Positions 23,567-36,060 of a stretch of 64,000 nucleotides of DNA are shown here, piece by piece. Position 1 is the first letter of the stretch; every line of letters starts with the position of its first letter. Source of the DNA: Stenocarpella maydis (lineage: Eukaryota; Ascomycota; Sordariomycetes; Diaporthales; Diaporthaceae). A program made the translations under genes and the position numbers. The stretch lies in the NCBI GenBank assembly GCA_002270565.1, contig NQMI01000025.1, positions 310,001 through 374,000 of the forward strand. Reading direction: 5' to 3'. The notes beneath the pieces are model-generated. The model was not told the origin of the DNA and searched no databases. It saw only the letters and a program-made list of their open reading frames with translations.

Positions 23567-24211
23567 GACGGTCTTGCGTCACTGAAGAGGCGACACGGCG
23601 TTCCGGTTTATTTCGAGGATCCACGCGGCACGGGTGACTGGGGAAAAGAGACTTGGGACAGCCACCATCCGTCGAAGCTCGAGGCTGGATATAGTTGATA
23701 CTGCTCCCACACCCTCGAGATGTCGAGCATGTCAGGTCCGAAGACGCCAAGGCTTCATGTGTACAATACTTAGTATCGGGACACGGTGTACATCGCTTGA
23801 GAACGGTCTATGGAAGCAGAATGGCCTAGAATCGCATCAATGCTTGGTAGCCAAGGTGTCGCGGAGAGGCTGGCTGCTGACCGTCAGGACGCAATCTGCT
23901 TGGAGTGGTTGGCTGAGCTCCGGGCTGCTCTGCCCTGCATCTCCTTGACGCGGCAGAGGAGAGAAGGTGTATTGATGGAGCTGGGAGGGAAATCATGCAT
24001 TGTATTATTGGAAGCGGTTATCATCAACTTTGGAGACATCTCAAAGTGAGTACCACGTACCATGGGTTTCTGCTTACGTAAATAAATGATTGGAAATGTA
24101 TCTATAATGACTGAATCCTGCCTTGGTTGCTAGCTTCTGCTGAACCCCGCTCATCGTCTCCTCCGTGTCTCTACAGTCCGGGGATATAGTCATAACTTGA
24201 GCAAAGACAGA
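23567..24211. other. Spacer before the alpha/beta hydrolase
   Basis: About 0.65 kb; short unrelated frames only. It contains the 3' region of the V-ATPase gene and the promoter of the hydrolase. Confidence 0.5.
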
Positions 24212-25130
24212 ATGTCTAAACCATCAATACTGCTTGTTCCCGGATCGTTCTGTCCCGGCCACGTCTATGCGAACATTGTGGAGAAAGTGGCCGCGAGGGG
24301 GTACGACATTCAGGCGCTGCAACTGCCAAGCGTACGTCTCGAGACGGAGTCGCCCACAGCCAGGAAGCCGCCATACATGTATGAAGATGCGGCCTTCATT
24401 GCCAGCCAGGCCGCCGCCCTTGCGGATGAAGGCAGGGACGTCGTAGTCGTCGCGCACTCGTACGGGGGCGTGCCAACTACGGAGAGCGTCAAGGGGCTAG
24501 CAAAAGATGCGAGGCAGAAGCTGGGAAGACGGGGCGGCATCGTGAGGCTCGCTTATATGACTGCTCTAGTTCCAGCGCTTGGCTCCTCAGCAGGGGAGAC
24601 GTTGGACATGGGCGAACGTCCCGAGGAGGATCGCATGGCCATGGAAGCCGATGTCGGTTGCTCTCTACTTCATCTTCAGGTCCAGAAGCTGACATGCCAG
24701 CTATTAGTCAGTAGGTTGGTTGACAATTCCAGATACAGCGAATGCCGTACGCCTCTTGGTACCTGGTCTACCGCAGCAAGAGGGCGAAGCATTGGTTGGC
24801 AAGATGACAGCTCACTCGGCAGCCAGTTTCGGGGATGCATTGACATATGCTGGCTATAAGGATGTTCCGGTGTCATATCTGATCTGTGAGGAGGACCCGA
24901 TCATCCCGGTAGGAAGCCAGAGCCGCATGGTCGCCCTGATCGAACAGGAGAGCAGCAGGAAGGTCGATGTTACACGCATCTCCACAGGCCATGCCCCGAA
25001 TTTCACCGCCGTAGAAGCGGTTGTTGACTGGATCACCCGCGTAGCAGAGAAGGACGACGCTACAGGGGGTCTAGGATCCGTCATGAATCTACGTCTCCGG
25101 GGCTCATTCGAAGTGTCAGCGCAAAGATAA
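24212..25130 (+). CDS. Alpha/beta hydrolase, two exons
   Basis: Exons are 24212-24656 and 24715-25130 (861 nt, 286 residues); the 58-nt intron has a CTGAC branch site and ends in TAG. The N-terminus SILLVPGSFCPGHVYANIV supplies the first strand and oxyanion region. The nucleophile elbow is VVVVAHSYGGVP (Ser at residue 83). The acid is in SYLICEEDPIIP and the catalytic His in ISTGHAPNF, completing a Ser-Asp-His triad. The linker PDTANAVRLLVPGLPQQEGE and ALTYAGYKDVPVSYL are typical of the fungal AB_hydrolase_6-like esterases often annotated near secondary metabolism. No such cluster is visible here. The codon before the ATG extends the frame but has no ATG. The substrate cannot be read from sequence. 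Confidence 0.85.
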
Positions 25131-26011
25131 TTCTACGAAGGTACTGCCGTTGCCGACCATGTTACTCACTACTCGAAACAAGCTACAATAACATGACAAG
25201 TATATTTGAGTCCTTCTCTTTCCCTGGACATTTGGAATATCTTCTCGTTGAGAAGTTGCCGCCTTGGTCTACCTTTGGGTTTGCAATCACTTGACAAGAG
25301 TCCAGCCACATGGTGGTCTCCTCGACTGGCAGCTACTGTGCCCCTCCTTGCTTAGTATTTCCATGATCTCAAGGCCAAGCATCACACGACTTGAAAGCAT
25401 CAGTGTGTCTGCCTCTTGGTACGGTCGTCATGGATGGTGCCGCTTCTCACTGCAGTGTGTCCCCACTGTGGTGCGACCTTGGACCAAGCATCTGCTTGCT
25501 TGCACGCCCTAAAGGCAGCAGCGGCATCCTCCACCACACAATGGGGCAAGCATCAATCGTGACTGGGGGTCAGTCGCATCAATCTCATCCTTCAGATTTC
25601 ATCATAAATCTCGGCCAGGCAACTGTGACACAGCTTGGCCCACCTCGTGGAAGATGCTTGCCAGTCACGGGATCTCGTGTAAGCGGTTCCAGGCAACAAA
25701 GCCTCTAGCGTCGCTCCAAGACGCGCTTCAGCACACGTCAAAGGATACTACTAGGTCAGTGACGTGCCACCTCCAGACAACTGCCTGGATGGAAGATTTG
25801 GCAAAGCGCCAATTGCTCGTCTATAAGACTCAGAGTTCCCACCCCAGAGGGTTGCGGCAGGACCAGAGTCCTCCAGAGATACTTCTCCTGTCAGCAACCA
25901 GCACTCCTCCTGCGCACCTGCATCCATTCCATCGTTGACGTCTCTTACAGCCCGTTTTCCTTTCTTCATCGCACCTCATAAATTTTTCTTCTTCCCTGCT
26001 CGCTTCCCACA
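25131..26011. other. Spacer before the ankyrin gene
   Basis: About 0.9 kb without a recognisable gene; a pyrimidine-rich stretch (TTTTTCTTCTTCCC) sits just upstream of the ankyrin ATG, as is common for fungal core promoters and leaders. Confidence 0.5.
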
Positions 26012-29000
26012 ATGCCTGAATTCCCACTTCCCATGGTGCCTGTGCCTCACGCCGAGCTGGCGCGGTACGTCGCCGAGAACCCACACCGTTCAATGGTCGA
26101 CCTCTTCAGACCATACAGACAGTTCGAAGCCCAATTGCGACAGATCTATGCCCAGGATCCCGGCAACGAGGTCCTAAAAGATGGCCATGTCAATATCTTA
26201 CCCCTCTTCGGTGACGGCCAGAAAGCCGACATCAAGATTCGTGCGAGGAACCTCGATCGAGAGACCCAAGCCGAGAAGGAGCGGTATGTCATGCCGCTTC
26301 CCGACGAGCAAAGGCGCCCGGAAGGCTCTCCTGCTGTTGTCCAGTCGCTGAAGGAATTCCAACACAATTTCAATGTCTTCTCCGAGTCAGCTCTCGTTGA
26401 TCTTGATTGGAACAACCTTGTCGCTTCCGGGTCGTCTGTCGTCAATACCATTCTCCCTGTTCCTGAGCAGTACCGCGCGTCAAAGAGGGCCCTACGGGAG
26501 TTCTACCATGAGAAGTTCTGCCCTGCCAGTGACGTCGACCTCTTCATCTATGGCTTGACCGAGGAGCGGGCCATCGAGAAGACCAAGCAGGTTGAGGAGA
26601 GAATTCGTGACTCCATTCTGACAGAGACAACGACTGTCCGGACCAAGAATGCAATCACAATCTGTATGGCTTCCCTCATTATCTTCATGACATGTCACAG
26701 ATGTTGTTAACGACTTAATCAGGCAGTCAGTATCCCACTCGTCATATTCAGGTATGTGGATCAATTCTGGAGCGCCAGACGTCAGCTAATACTGGCCAGA
26801 TCGTGCTGCGCATCTACAAGAATGTTTCGGAGATCCTCACGGGCTTTGATATCGACTGCTCTGGGGCTGCCTATGATGGCAAGCAAGTCTACTGCACGCC
26901 GAGAGCGCTACAGTCGTACATCACTCAAATCAACCACATTGACCTCTCTAGGCGGAGCCCGTCATATGAGAACAGGTTGTCAAAATATTCCCACCGTGGG
27001 TTTGAGGTTTACTGGCCTGAGCTTGATCGTTCGCGCGTCGACCCAACCATCTTCGAGCGGAGTTTCCAGCGCACCTTGGGCTTGGCGAGGCTGCTTGTCC
27101 TAGAAAGGCTGCCGACGGCATCCTCGAGAGACTCCTACCTCGCCAAGCGCCGCCAGGAACGTGGAAGACCGCCTCTGAACCGGGGTCACTTCCGGCGTCT
27201 TGCCGGTAACATCAAAGACAACCACGAGGATGAAGTTGCCGAGGTATGCGCATTCATGGCCGTGCGTGTTAGGCCAGTAACCAGCTGACACTGAATCCGT
27301 AGTGGGTGAATGAGGACGACGTGTCTAACTACCACACCTTCACGGTCCCGTATGGTGTAAAATTCCACGCAAAGAAGATCGAGAAGCTCTGCTACACAAG
27401 AGACCTGTTGCTCAACGCGGAATGGAACCAACCCAAGGATCGTGAAGTCTACCTGCACCGTCACCCTGCCTTCTTCGGTCGCTTCGAAGACGTCATGAAT
27501 GACTGTTGCGGATTCTGTCCCAAGCCGGAGACGGATGAGGAGAGAACCGTTCACAATGAAGAAAGCAAGATCTATGTTTCTGGGAGAATTTCTTTCCTTC
27601 AAGATAACCCAGGAAGACAGGTACGGCATTAAATTTCTACAAATAAGCCGTGACGGATTCTGACTGTTTCTAGCAAATTGGATCGTTCAACCCTCTTACC
27701 GAGGATGACTGGACTGAGATGGCCTACATTGGGAACACCGCCCGCCTGTGCCAAGATATTGTGGATGGTGAGCTTGAGAATGTTCAAGACTGGCTTGCTC
27801 AAGACGGCGCCGACCCAAACACTCGCGACCACACAGGAAGAACGCCTCTCCATCTCGCTGTGACGAGCTCTACCGCGGAAGTAGTGAAGTGTCTCGTCAA
27901 CCACGGTGCCAGACTTGTTGCACGGCTAGCAGACGGCAGAACTGCACTTCATTTGGCCGCCGAACGGGGCGACACCGAGATTGTCCAGATCCTCATGGAC
28001 AAGAGTAACGCCAATGAAGCGGCGGAAGAAGAGAAGCAGTCCCAACAAAAATCCAAGGTGGCATCCACTTCGCCTTCCAAGGATGATGGGTCTACTGAAG
28101 AGGGTGGCTCAGATGTCGAACTGGTTAGCGACGCGGATTCCGAGAGCGACGACGAAAAACAGAGTATTGCAACCGGTTCTTTTGTCAAGGTCAAGAAGAA
28201 TATTGAAAGTCCGGCGCCCGACGGAGGGGTTCCGGAGGACAAGGAAGATGACCCGGACTTTTACGATGTCAATGTCATTGCCTGGGACTCCAAGTGTTCT
28301 GCCATACACCTTGCAATCATTTGTGGGCACGAAGAAGTAGTCAAGCTTCTCTGTCAGGAATACGGAGCAGACATATTGCTGCCCGTCAAGTTCCTGAATG
28401 AGGACAAGCGACCTACAGCTGCTATCCTAACTCTGGTCTTATCCGTCAATCTTCCGATCGAGAAGGCCAAGTCGATGGCGAAAACAATCTTGAGTCTCGG
28501 TGCCAGCTCTGCCCAGGCCGACTTGAACGGATCCACGGCGTTCCAGCGAATCGTCGAAGAGAACGCCACTGAGCTCGTGGAAGTGCTCCTGGATTTGGAC
28601 AGGATTGGTGTGACAAATTCCATCAATCATATACCCTTCAACAACTGGCAACAGACGGACTCGATTCTTCAGCATGGGATCAGGGGAGGAGACGTAAAGC
28701 TCGTCCTCCAGCTTCTCGACGCGGGTGCAGTCCCGCAGGTCGACTTCGAGACGTGGTTGAAGTCAGCCAAACAAGTCGCCTGGATGGAATACCAACTGCG
28801 AGGATCGCTTGAAGACAATACGAAAGTCTTTAAGAGAGACACTGAGCAGCCAATCATCACCGCTGTCCAATCCAAGAACCCATCCATTGTGGTGGAGCTA
28901 CTAAAGCGCGGCGCCGATGTCAATGCGATGACGAAACAGTCTTATTCGATTCTGCTGGGTTCAGGAATTGGCTATTCCACCGGACAGACTGTACTGGATC

Positions 29001-31537
29001 TTCTCGAAGACCAGCTCCAGCAGCTGCGCAAGTATGAGCCCCCAGTTGCAAAAATTCCTGAACTCAATTACGGCATGGAAGACGTGTTGGAAAGGTACAA
29101 ACAAGGCACATGGCAATACGCTGCCGTGCACACAGCTGTCTATCATGCCCATAACCGCAACGAGAGAACTCTCAATGATCACGAAAATGAAAAGGCAAGA
29201 ATTTTGAAACTGGAGGGGATTGACGAGAAGCAGGCCGCCATAGACGCTGCTGTTGTCGAGCTCCAGGAGATCAAACAGACACTCATAGCATCTGGTGCGA
29301 AAACCTTTGCCGAGCTCCATCCTAGCTATCATTCGAAGAGGAATCAGAGCAGCCATTGGCAACCGGAAAAGGAAACCATGAATTTCTCGTACGGCTTCCA
29401 GTTCTACGGCGTTTCCGATGTCACGGAAAAGAGGAGAGCCAAATACGTCGAACTTTTCGAGGCCGCATGGTCTGGTGACCTCGACAAAATCAAGGCTCTA
29501 ACGCTGGTCTCTTGGGACCCCGAGAATAAAGAGCCGCCTCTGCAGATTGCAGTGACCGATCTATCAAACAGTCCATTTTCGCTGGCCTACATGCGCGGCC
29601 ACCTCGATGTTGCCAAGGCAATTCTAGAGATCGCCCAGGCCCAGTACGTACCTAAGGAGAAGCCAGTAACCCGTTACCGCATGCAGACCAGCGAGGAAGA
29701 AGATGAGGAATACGAAAGCGAATCGGCAAACGAAGAAGATGAGCCACGAATCTACGGCCAAATTGTTGATGAGCAATTCACCATTGATAACATTGGCCGG
29801 GTTTCAATGCAAGTCAAGAGCCGTGTGAAACCACTGAAAATGCTGGAGTGGGCTTTCCCATCTCTTCGATTGGAAGATGGCAAACACATATTCTCTGGCA
29901 GCGGCTCTCTTTTGGAACACGTTATAAGCAGCGATGATCGCAAAGGCCTAAAGTACTACCATGACCTGACAGTCTGCTTTGCAGCTCAGGACGAGGACAA
30001 CGATGACGGTGACAACCACTTCATTGCATTCCCTCAGTCTGCGTTCTGGAGCGCCGCTGAGCAGGGACGGATCGGAATTCTTTCAGACATGATCAAATTG
30101 GGTGGTGCCGGCCTTCCTCTCGAAGCGCTGGTGAAGAAGACTGGCGTTGAGATCAAGGAGAAGCCCAAGTATTACCAGGGGCTGACCGTCTACGGCAAGA
30201 AGAGAAAGGACTGGGCTACCGCGGGGAGAAACGTCATCTCACGCTCCAAGGACAGCACAGAATCGCCCCTTCTCCGTGCCGCCCAGAATGGATGCATCGA
30301 ATCTGTCGAATGGTTCTTGAGCGATGCTCCGCTGAGGAATTACCTCGAGTTCAGCAATTCGAGGGCGGCGCAGGATGACTTGAGGTTGAAGCACCTCAGA
30401 AAGTCCCGTGGAGGCTTCGAAAAGGCCGTGGCAAGGTGGTTGGGCACTGATAATGACCTCGTCATCTCTGCTGCAGTGCTCGGCCCTAATAATGGCGCTG
30501 CTCAGCGCCTTGTCGAGTACCTCATCAAGGCTTATCCTTCGGCCCTCGAAGCAAAGGGCACGACCGGCATGACGCCTCTCTTCATCGCCAGTTGGCTTGG
30601 TAGAGTTGACATAGCAAAGCTTCTAATTGCCAATGGTGCCGACCAGTCTACCAAGAACACCAGTCACGACAATATCCTCCACGCGGCCCTCACGAACGAC
30701 CCAGACCCCGAGAAGCTTGCCGCCTTTCTCAAGCTGCTTGATCCTGAGCTCCTGGCGCATCTGTTTCTAGAACGCAGCGGGCTTAATCCCAGCGACGGGA
30801 GGACTCCCCTTCACCGCTGGCTCGTAGCAAACGGCAGACCAGTCTCCAGGGGGGCGGATCGCTATGTCAAAGTACTCCACCTGCTACTAGGGCACTCCAA
30901 GGGTCAGGAGCTTAGCACCCTCGACGCCGGCGGCGACACGCCCCTGCACACCCTCATCCGAGACCAAGCCGACCCGGCACTCATCAGAGAGATCCTGCAA
31001 TACAACCCACAGTTGCTACACCGCGAGAACGCCGTGGGCCTGACCCCGGCCGAGGTGGCCCACGACGTCTTCGTGTGCGCTTGTATACCGCAGCAACCCC
31101 ACCGGCGGTACTGGTACGAATACTCGGACAACCCACTTGCGCAGGTCCTTCTCAACAGGGAGCCGGAGGAGTTCGCCCGGCTGGCGAAGCAGCACGGGCA
31201 GCCCGCGCCCAAGCCGGTGCCAAGGGTGCGCGAGATCTACGACCTGACGGCCGAGTTTGCCGCCGCGCACCCGGGGAAGCGGCGCCTCGTGAGCCTGCAC
31301 GAGGCCAACGATGTCGCCCGGCGCATCGGGGAGACGTACCAGGGCCAGCGGTACGGCTGGAAGAGCGGCTTCAAGGGCAGGACGGTACACCGGCTCCGGA
31401 GGGCGCGGAGGGTTAGGGCTGATGACTTGCCGGACGAGGAGGCGGAGGAGAGGAGCGATGGGCAAGGCGGTGGTGTGCTGCTGGGCCGCATGAATAATTT
31501 GCGCTCGTCTGCGTGGGAGGACCCAAAGCAGACGTAG
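26012..31537 (+). CDS. Large ankyrin-repeat protein with N-terminal nucleotidyltransferase-like region, five exons
   Basis: Exons are 26012-26663, 26723-26751, 26800-27243, 27303-27620 and 27674-31537 (5307 nt, 1768 residues); all junctions keep phase. The 29-nt second exon restores ITICSQYPTRHIQIVLRIYK. Residues 1-480 form a non-ankyrin region containing VASGSSVVNT (about 139-146), SDVDLFIYGLTEERAIEK (173-190) and GFDIDCSGAAYDG (242-254), then LSRRSPSYENRLSKYSHRGF. Spacing and chemistry resemble the G-S / D-x-D / third-Asp signature of Pol-beta-like nucleotidyltransferases. Ankyrin repeats follow: HTGRTPLHLAVTSST and DGRTALHLAAERGDTEIVQI near 534-590, WDSKCSAIHLAIICGHEEVV, and a second group near 1440-1560 (MTPLFIASWLGRVDIAKLLI, DTPLHTLIRDQADPALIREI). 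Acidic low-complexity linkers lie between them. Function is unknown. Confidence 0.88.
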
Positions 31538-32721
31538 GAGGAGGTCGTTATGGGTTGAGGCGGCACTGCGAAGTCTGTACGCTCCTCTGGTTTGCCCACT
31601 CTCCTGTGGATTTTCTTTCCATGGTTATGGAAACTTTGCCCGATTCTGGGGCCACTCGTTTCTCGTTGCTATTCTCTCTTCATATCGGTCGGATGAGGGG
31701 CGGGGATGAAAAGATGTCATCCTTGACGGAATTGCTCAGTGGACGTACTTGATCCTTGAACTGGTTGAACGCCACTTCCCATAGAATGATGAAATGAAAA
31801 TCCGTCTTGAAGAAAACGAACAGGGCCTCTCTGAGATGTGACCCAGAGCTCTCGGACCATCGAGCGAGCATAGTCTCGCATCTCCTAAAGACTGGAGGCC
31901 GGCCTGAGTAGAAGCAAAAGGTAGTAAGAGTACTGGTTAACCCATGACCAGGACCTCAAAGGCACTCGGGCTGGTGTAGTTGTGTGTTGTAGTTGCGCGG
32001 CTGAAGAGGACATTAGAGAGGCTCGGCAGGACCATTAAAGGGAAGCATAGCAACAGACAGGATCCCCCAACAATTGGCTGGTTGTCTTGTTGCAACTGTG
32101 TCCTGTTAGTGAAGCATACAGAAGCCATGAGCCGTGTCTGTGTGACAGAGTAGACTAGCTGATATTGACATCGATATCACGACTCGGGAATAGAAGTTGA
32201 GAGAATCTTTTTAAATTTTTTTTCCCCTGTATGTGGTATCAATTTCACCGCCGTTCCAACCAACCTTTAACCCGTCAGAGAAAAATCACAGGGGGTATAA
32301 AACAAGCATCTTCAAACCAATGAATGGCCGGGGGGGGGGGAGGTCACTCCACACCACACTTTCCCGACCATCCAGCCCATTGAACGATAGGTAGCTCGCT
32401 GTCGTCCCTCCTCGTCGCCCTGTTCAGCCAACGGCCTTGTCGTAGCGGCCATTCTGTAGCGGGCACACGCTCCCTCTCGAGGAGATTGCGGTGTCGATCT
32501 AACCGGTGACGGCTCTGTTTTCAATATACGTAGACTGATGAATCGGAGTTACGTGCCCGGTTCTCACACGCAAGAGTCATCAGCCCTGTCCCTGAACGCC
32601 GTGCTTGAAAGCCGAATAATAGGAACTTGCGTTAAGATGATAAAAGGTCGCCTCGTGTCACTATAGCCTCCGTGGTGGGTGGCATTGCCTTTTTCTTGGG
32701 GGCCGATACCTGTGGCCAATT
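31538..32721. other. Spacer between convergent ankyrin and KAR9 genes
   Basis: About 1.2 kb containing both 3' regions, a TTTAAATTTTTTTT stretch at 32210-32223 and a G11 run at 32330-32340. No gene is supported. Confidence 0.55.
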
Positions 32722-35700
32722 CTAATGTCGCCAGCGTGGCTTAACGTCCTTGTCCTTGTCCTTGCCGTTCGAGGCTGTACTATTACCTCTCCTGAGCCCA
32801 AGTCTTGACCCGAACGAAGATGGCATGGGGCTTTCCCGGCCAGGCACACTGTCCTCCCTCTTGGGTCTTGGCTGAGGCAGCAGACTTGTCCGCCGGTTTG
32901 TAGTGGCGAGAGAGCTGGCCGGGCGCTGGTATAGCCCAGGAACATTGGTCTGTGGCGGCTGCAGCGTTGCGCGCCGGGTCGACGGGCCTTCGGGTCGGAA
33001 CTTGGAAGTTGTCTGTTGGGAATAGGGGCCCGGCGCAGCCAGCCGGTCTCTAAAGGACATTTTGCTGGCGGGCGGCTTGGACGGTGTTGCGTCTTGGCTC
33101 GGGGACGAAGGGCCCGTACGTAAGGGACTGCGCATAGTAGGGAGCTTCGACCCAATAGGAGCAGCCAGGGATGAGTGAGAGCGTACGGGGTTGGGTGTCG
33201 TCTTCGCATATGGGCTTGGCGTGGTGAGAGTGAGAGGCTTGAAGTTGTGGCCAGTGTCGACGTGGTTGGGATTGGCGTAGGCATTCCACTTCGGTCGCTG
33301 GGCCATCGTCGAGGCTGGCCTGGGTATGCTAGCCGCAAGCCTGTCCGTAGTAGGCGTGGCTGAGCCTTCACGCTTTGGTGTTGAGAGGCCACTGAAGGTC
33401 GACAGCCTTGAGACGGGTTTGCGAGGGATGCTAGGCGTGTTTGTTGCCGACACCGAGCGTCGCCCAGGCTGCAGAAGGTGCCCACTCACACTGCTCGACG
33501 ACCGACGTGCCCGAGTAGCCGGGCTGGGCTTTCCTGACGTCCTCGTATCAATTCCCAGCCCAGACATGATCACCGAAGAAGGTGGGGAGCTCTGTGGAGT
33601 CTCGAATCCACTGCCAACGGTAGATGCTACGTCGTTTGACAGCATGCTCGATATGGAGTCGCGAAGGTGGTTGCCCCTCTTGTCGGCGTGAAGTTCGCCC
33701 ATCATAAAGTCCATGTCCTTGATCTGGTTCTTCAAGTCTGCCCATTTCGCCTGCATCTCGGCGTGCAGTCTCAAGATCTCACCATTGACCGTGAGCCGGT
33801 CTTTGACGCCCCTGTCAATGATGAATAGGACGCGATCGATTGCTGGCCCGTAGTGCGTCTTCTTGGCGTCAAAGCTCTCGATCTTTTTCAGCAGCGCAGG
33901 CTGATTCGTCAAGTGCATGCGTGCGTCGACTGCTTCTCTGAGCCTGGCCACACTGCGCTCCACGGACTCCATCATCTTCTGTGCCTGCCGGGCTGCACCG
34001 CGGAACACGAGCACCCATCTGTCTTCTCCGAGCTCCTTGCGCAGGCCCTCCGCATCCTTCTCCAGTTTCCTGTAGCTGGCGTCGAGACCCTCCCGTCGCA
34101 TTTCCAGCTCGTCGCAAGCGCTGGGGAAGGACTTCTGGGCCCGGGCCTCGAAGACGGACAGACGCATCGGCAGGAAATCCAGTGAAGCCCGGAGCGGTTG
34201 CATTCTAGCAAACAATGCGAGGAGGCCGGAGTCATCGTGAGAGATTGTGGGCCCACCAGGGGACGTCGGACTTGCGGGCGAGCCCGTCGAACTGAACCGT
34301 TTGTTAGCAGCAGCCTTTGCACGGGTTGCTGCAGGTGGAGTCTCCTCGGCGATTGTCGCCAAGTCATTCAAGTCCACCGCGTCACCACTTGTAATCGCCA
34401 TGGCCGACTTGTGCCTGCGTTCCTCCATTTCGAAGACCAGGCGGCTCAACTCGTCCAGCTCCGTCTGGATCTCACCGAGCACTACATTCCAGAGCTGTTC
34501 CCACTCCATGGCGATCTCAACCTGGCCACGAACACTACGGAGCGTTGTGCGTATGTTTGTCCATTCCTCGGTGATGGCCTCCATCTGCATGACGGCCCTG
34601 GTAAGGTCGTCAGTGGAAACGTTCGCGATATCCATGCGACCTTGTAGCTCCTCGATAGCGGTCACATAGACGTTGATCAATTTCTCGAACCGCGATATGG
34701 CGTCCTCGACCTCTTCCAAGCCCTCGCGACCGCCAGCCGCAGACCACTCAACGTCATCGTCGCTGTCGAGCCCCGCGATGACTTCGGACGCCTTGTAGAT
34801 CCAGCTTCGGATTTGTTCGGCGGCGCCAATCAGCGCTTTCACGGCCGCCTGTGCCGTGGGAATCGCTGCTACCTTACCAGCAAGCGACTCAGCGTCCGGC
34901 AGCTGCAGTAAGGTCAACTGAGCAAGCTGGTGTGCGAACGAAGCGCGCGAGATGGTGTAGATGGAGCCAGGGCGCTGTAGCCCCAGCGGGTTGAAGTAGT
35001 CATCAGGGTTGAAGGGCTCCGAAGAGGCGGGCGGCGTGTCCTTTGCTGGCACGGGTGGCGGGCTGTCTTCTGGCGACGCGAGCGGTCTCGTATCGCGGTC
35101 AAGATGTTCCTTTCTCGTGTCCAGGGTGACCTTGGTGCCGTTGCCGTTGGTGTGATCGGGTAGACGGAACTTGTTCGTATCCATGACGGGGGGTTCGGCA
35201 GCCTCGAGTTCCGTGAGCAGCGTGGAGTGGTCGTCCTCGGTCGGGCTGTCGAGGATCTTGATCAATGGGATGTTGGCGTCCCCCGGAACGTCGTCCTCGG
35301 GGGTGACGGCGTCCTTGTTGGACTTTGCCGACCTCAGGCTCGCCTTGGAAGGGATGCGGACGACGCCCTTCCAGGGGCGACCCCTGCGTTCTATTTCGAG
35401 TTGCCTGGAGCGCTCCTTGTGGTACTCGTCTAGTTGGCGGAGCTGCTCCTCGGACAGGCGGCCAATGTCGCGCTCCTTGAAGGCGGATGGCTGCGAGGTC
35501 TTCCTTGAGGTCCCGAGGCCGAGGGCTTTTAATCGCGCAGCAAGGCCGGGGGATGGCTTGCGTGGTTTGTGGACGGGCCCGAGGTTGTTGGGTGATGAGG
35601 TGACGTCGACAGCGGGCTGGAGGCGGGACGCGGTGTGGTTAATTGTGGGCTGGTGCGGTGCTTGGCTGGAGGTTTTGGGGCTGCTGTTGACGTCGGGGTC

Positions 35701-36060
35701 GGGCACGGGCGCAGGATCAGGCTCAGGGTTTGGCGCAGTCGCAGGTGCGCGAGCGGAAACGCTGTGGGGCGAAGCGAGGCCGTTGCCGCCGCCGTCATCG
35801 ATCAGAGGGCCCAACCAGGAGAGATCACTAGACACGTCGGCGGGCTTCGAGCCGTTCTCATTGGCCGAGGCGCGCTCGTGGTGCCGGCCAGTCAGCTGTG
35901 GTGATGAAGGCGCGTCTGGGCCGTCCCGGTGTTGTTCGTGATGTTGCACGGAATCAGCGGGGGCGGAGGTCGGCGAGGAAAAGGACGTCGCTGGGGGCGC
36001 ATCCACGCCTTGTTGTTGCTGCTCAGTGAGCCGGAAAGGGCCTGTGAGTAAACTAGGCAT
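32722..36060 (-). CDS. KAR9: Kar9-family karyogamy/spindle-positioning protein
   Basis: A single exon of 1112 residues beginning MPSLLTGPFRLTEQQQQ at 36060; the frame continues 59 codons upstream but without an ATG. The first 330 residues are low-complexity Ser/Pro. The folded Kar9 region begins near residue 365 (ASFAHQLAQLTLLQLPDAES, KALIGAAEQIRSWIYKASEV, VEDAISRFEKLINVYVTAIE, MEAITEEWTNIRTTLRSVRG, MEWEQLWNVVLGEIQTELDE) and runs to about residue 790 (ILRLHAEMQAKWADLKNQIK). These helices match Pfam KAR9. The C-terminal 300 residues are basic and Ser/Pro-rich, as in microtubule-tip cargo proteins; GSKLPTMRS is SxLP-like, a possible EB1/Bim1 contact. In yeast Kar9 links Bim1 on microtubule ends to myosin V and actin cables to orient the spindle. 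Confidence 0.88.
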   Translation of the reverse strand: MPSLLTGPFRLTEQQQQGVDAPPATSFSSPTSAPADSVQHHEQHRDGPDAPSSPQLTGRHHERASANENGSKPADVSSDLSWLGPLIDDGGGNGLASPHSVSARAPATAPNPEPDPAPVPDPDVNSSPKTSSQAPHQPTINHTASRLQPAVDVTSSPNNLGPVHKPRKPSPGLAARLKALGLGTSRKTSQPSAFKERDIGRLSEEQLRQLDEYHKERSRQLEIERRGRPWKGVVRIPSKASLRSAKSNKDAVTPEDDVPGDANIPLIKILDSPTEDDHSTLLTELEAAEPPVMDTNKFRLPDHTNGNGTKVTLDTRKEHLDRDTRPLASPEDSPPPVPAKDTPPASSEPFNPDDYFNPLGLQRPGSIYTISRASFAHQLAQLTLLQLPDAESLAGKVAAIPTAQAAVKALIGAAEQIRSWIYKASEVIAGLDSDDDVEWSAAGGREGLEEVEDAISRFEKLINVYVTAIEELQGRMDIANVSTDDLTRAVMQMEAITEEWTNIRTTLRSVRGQVEIAMEWEQLWNVVLGEIQTELDELSRLVFEMEERRHKSAMAITSGDAVDLNDLATIAEETPPAATRAKAAANKRFSSTGSPASPTSPGGPTISHDDSGLLALFARMQPLRASLDFLPMRLSVFEARAQKSFPSACDELEMRREGLDASYRKLEKDAEGLRKELGEDRWVLVFRGAARQAQKMMESVERSVARLREAVDARMHLTNQPALLKKIESFDAKKTHYGPAIDRVLFIIDRGVKDRLTVNGEILRLHAEMQAKWADLKNQIKDMDFMMGELHADKRGNHLRDSISSMLSNDVASTVGSGFETPQSSPPSSVIMSGLGIDTRTSGKPSPATRARRSSSSVSGHLLQPGRRSVSATNTPSIPRKPVSRLSTFSGLSTPKREGSATPTTDRLAASIPRPASTMAQRPKWNAYANPNHVDTGHNFKPLTLTTPSPYAKTTPNPVRSHSSLAAPIGSKLPTMRSPLRTGPSSPSQDATPSKPPASKMSFRDRLAAPGPYSQQTTSKFRPEGPSTRRATLQPPQTNVPGLYQRPASSLATTNRRTSLLPQPRPKREDSVPGRESPMPSSFGSRLGLRRGNSTASNGKDKDKDVKPRWRH

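Noticed and set aside
24212..25130. Secondary metabolite gene cluster around the hydrolase, Zn2Cys6 factor and MDR reductase
   Set aside because: No polyketide synthase, NRPS or terpene synthase is present, and the three genes are far apart with housekeeping genes between them.
35171..35941. 256-codon plus-strand frame inside KAR9
   Set aside because: Shadow of the KAR9 coding strand in GC-rich DNA.
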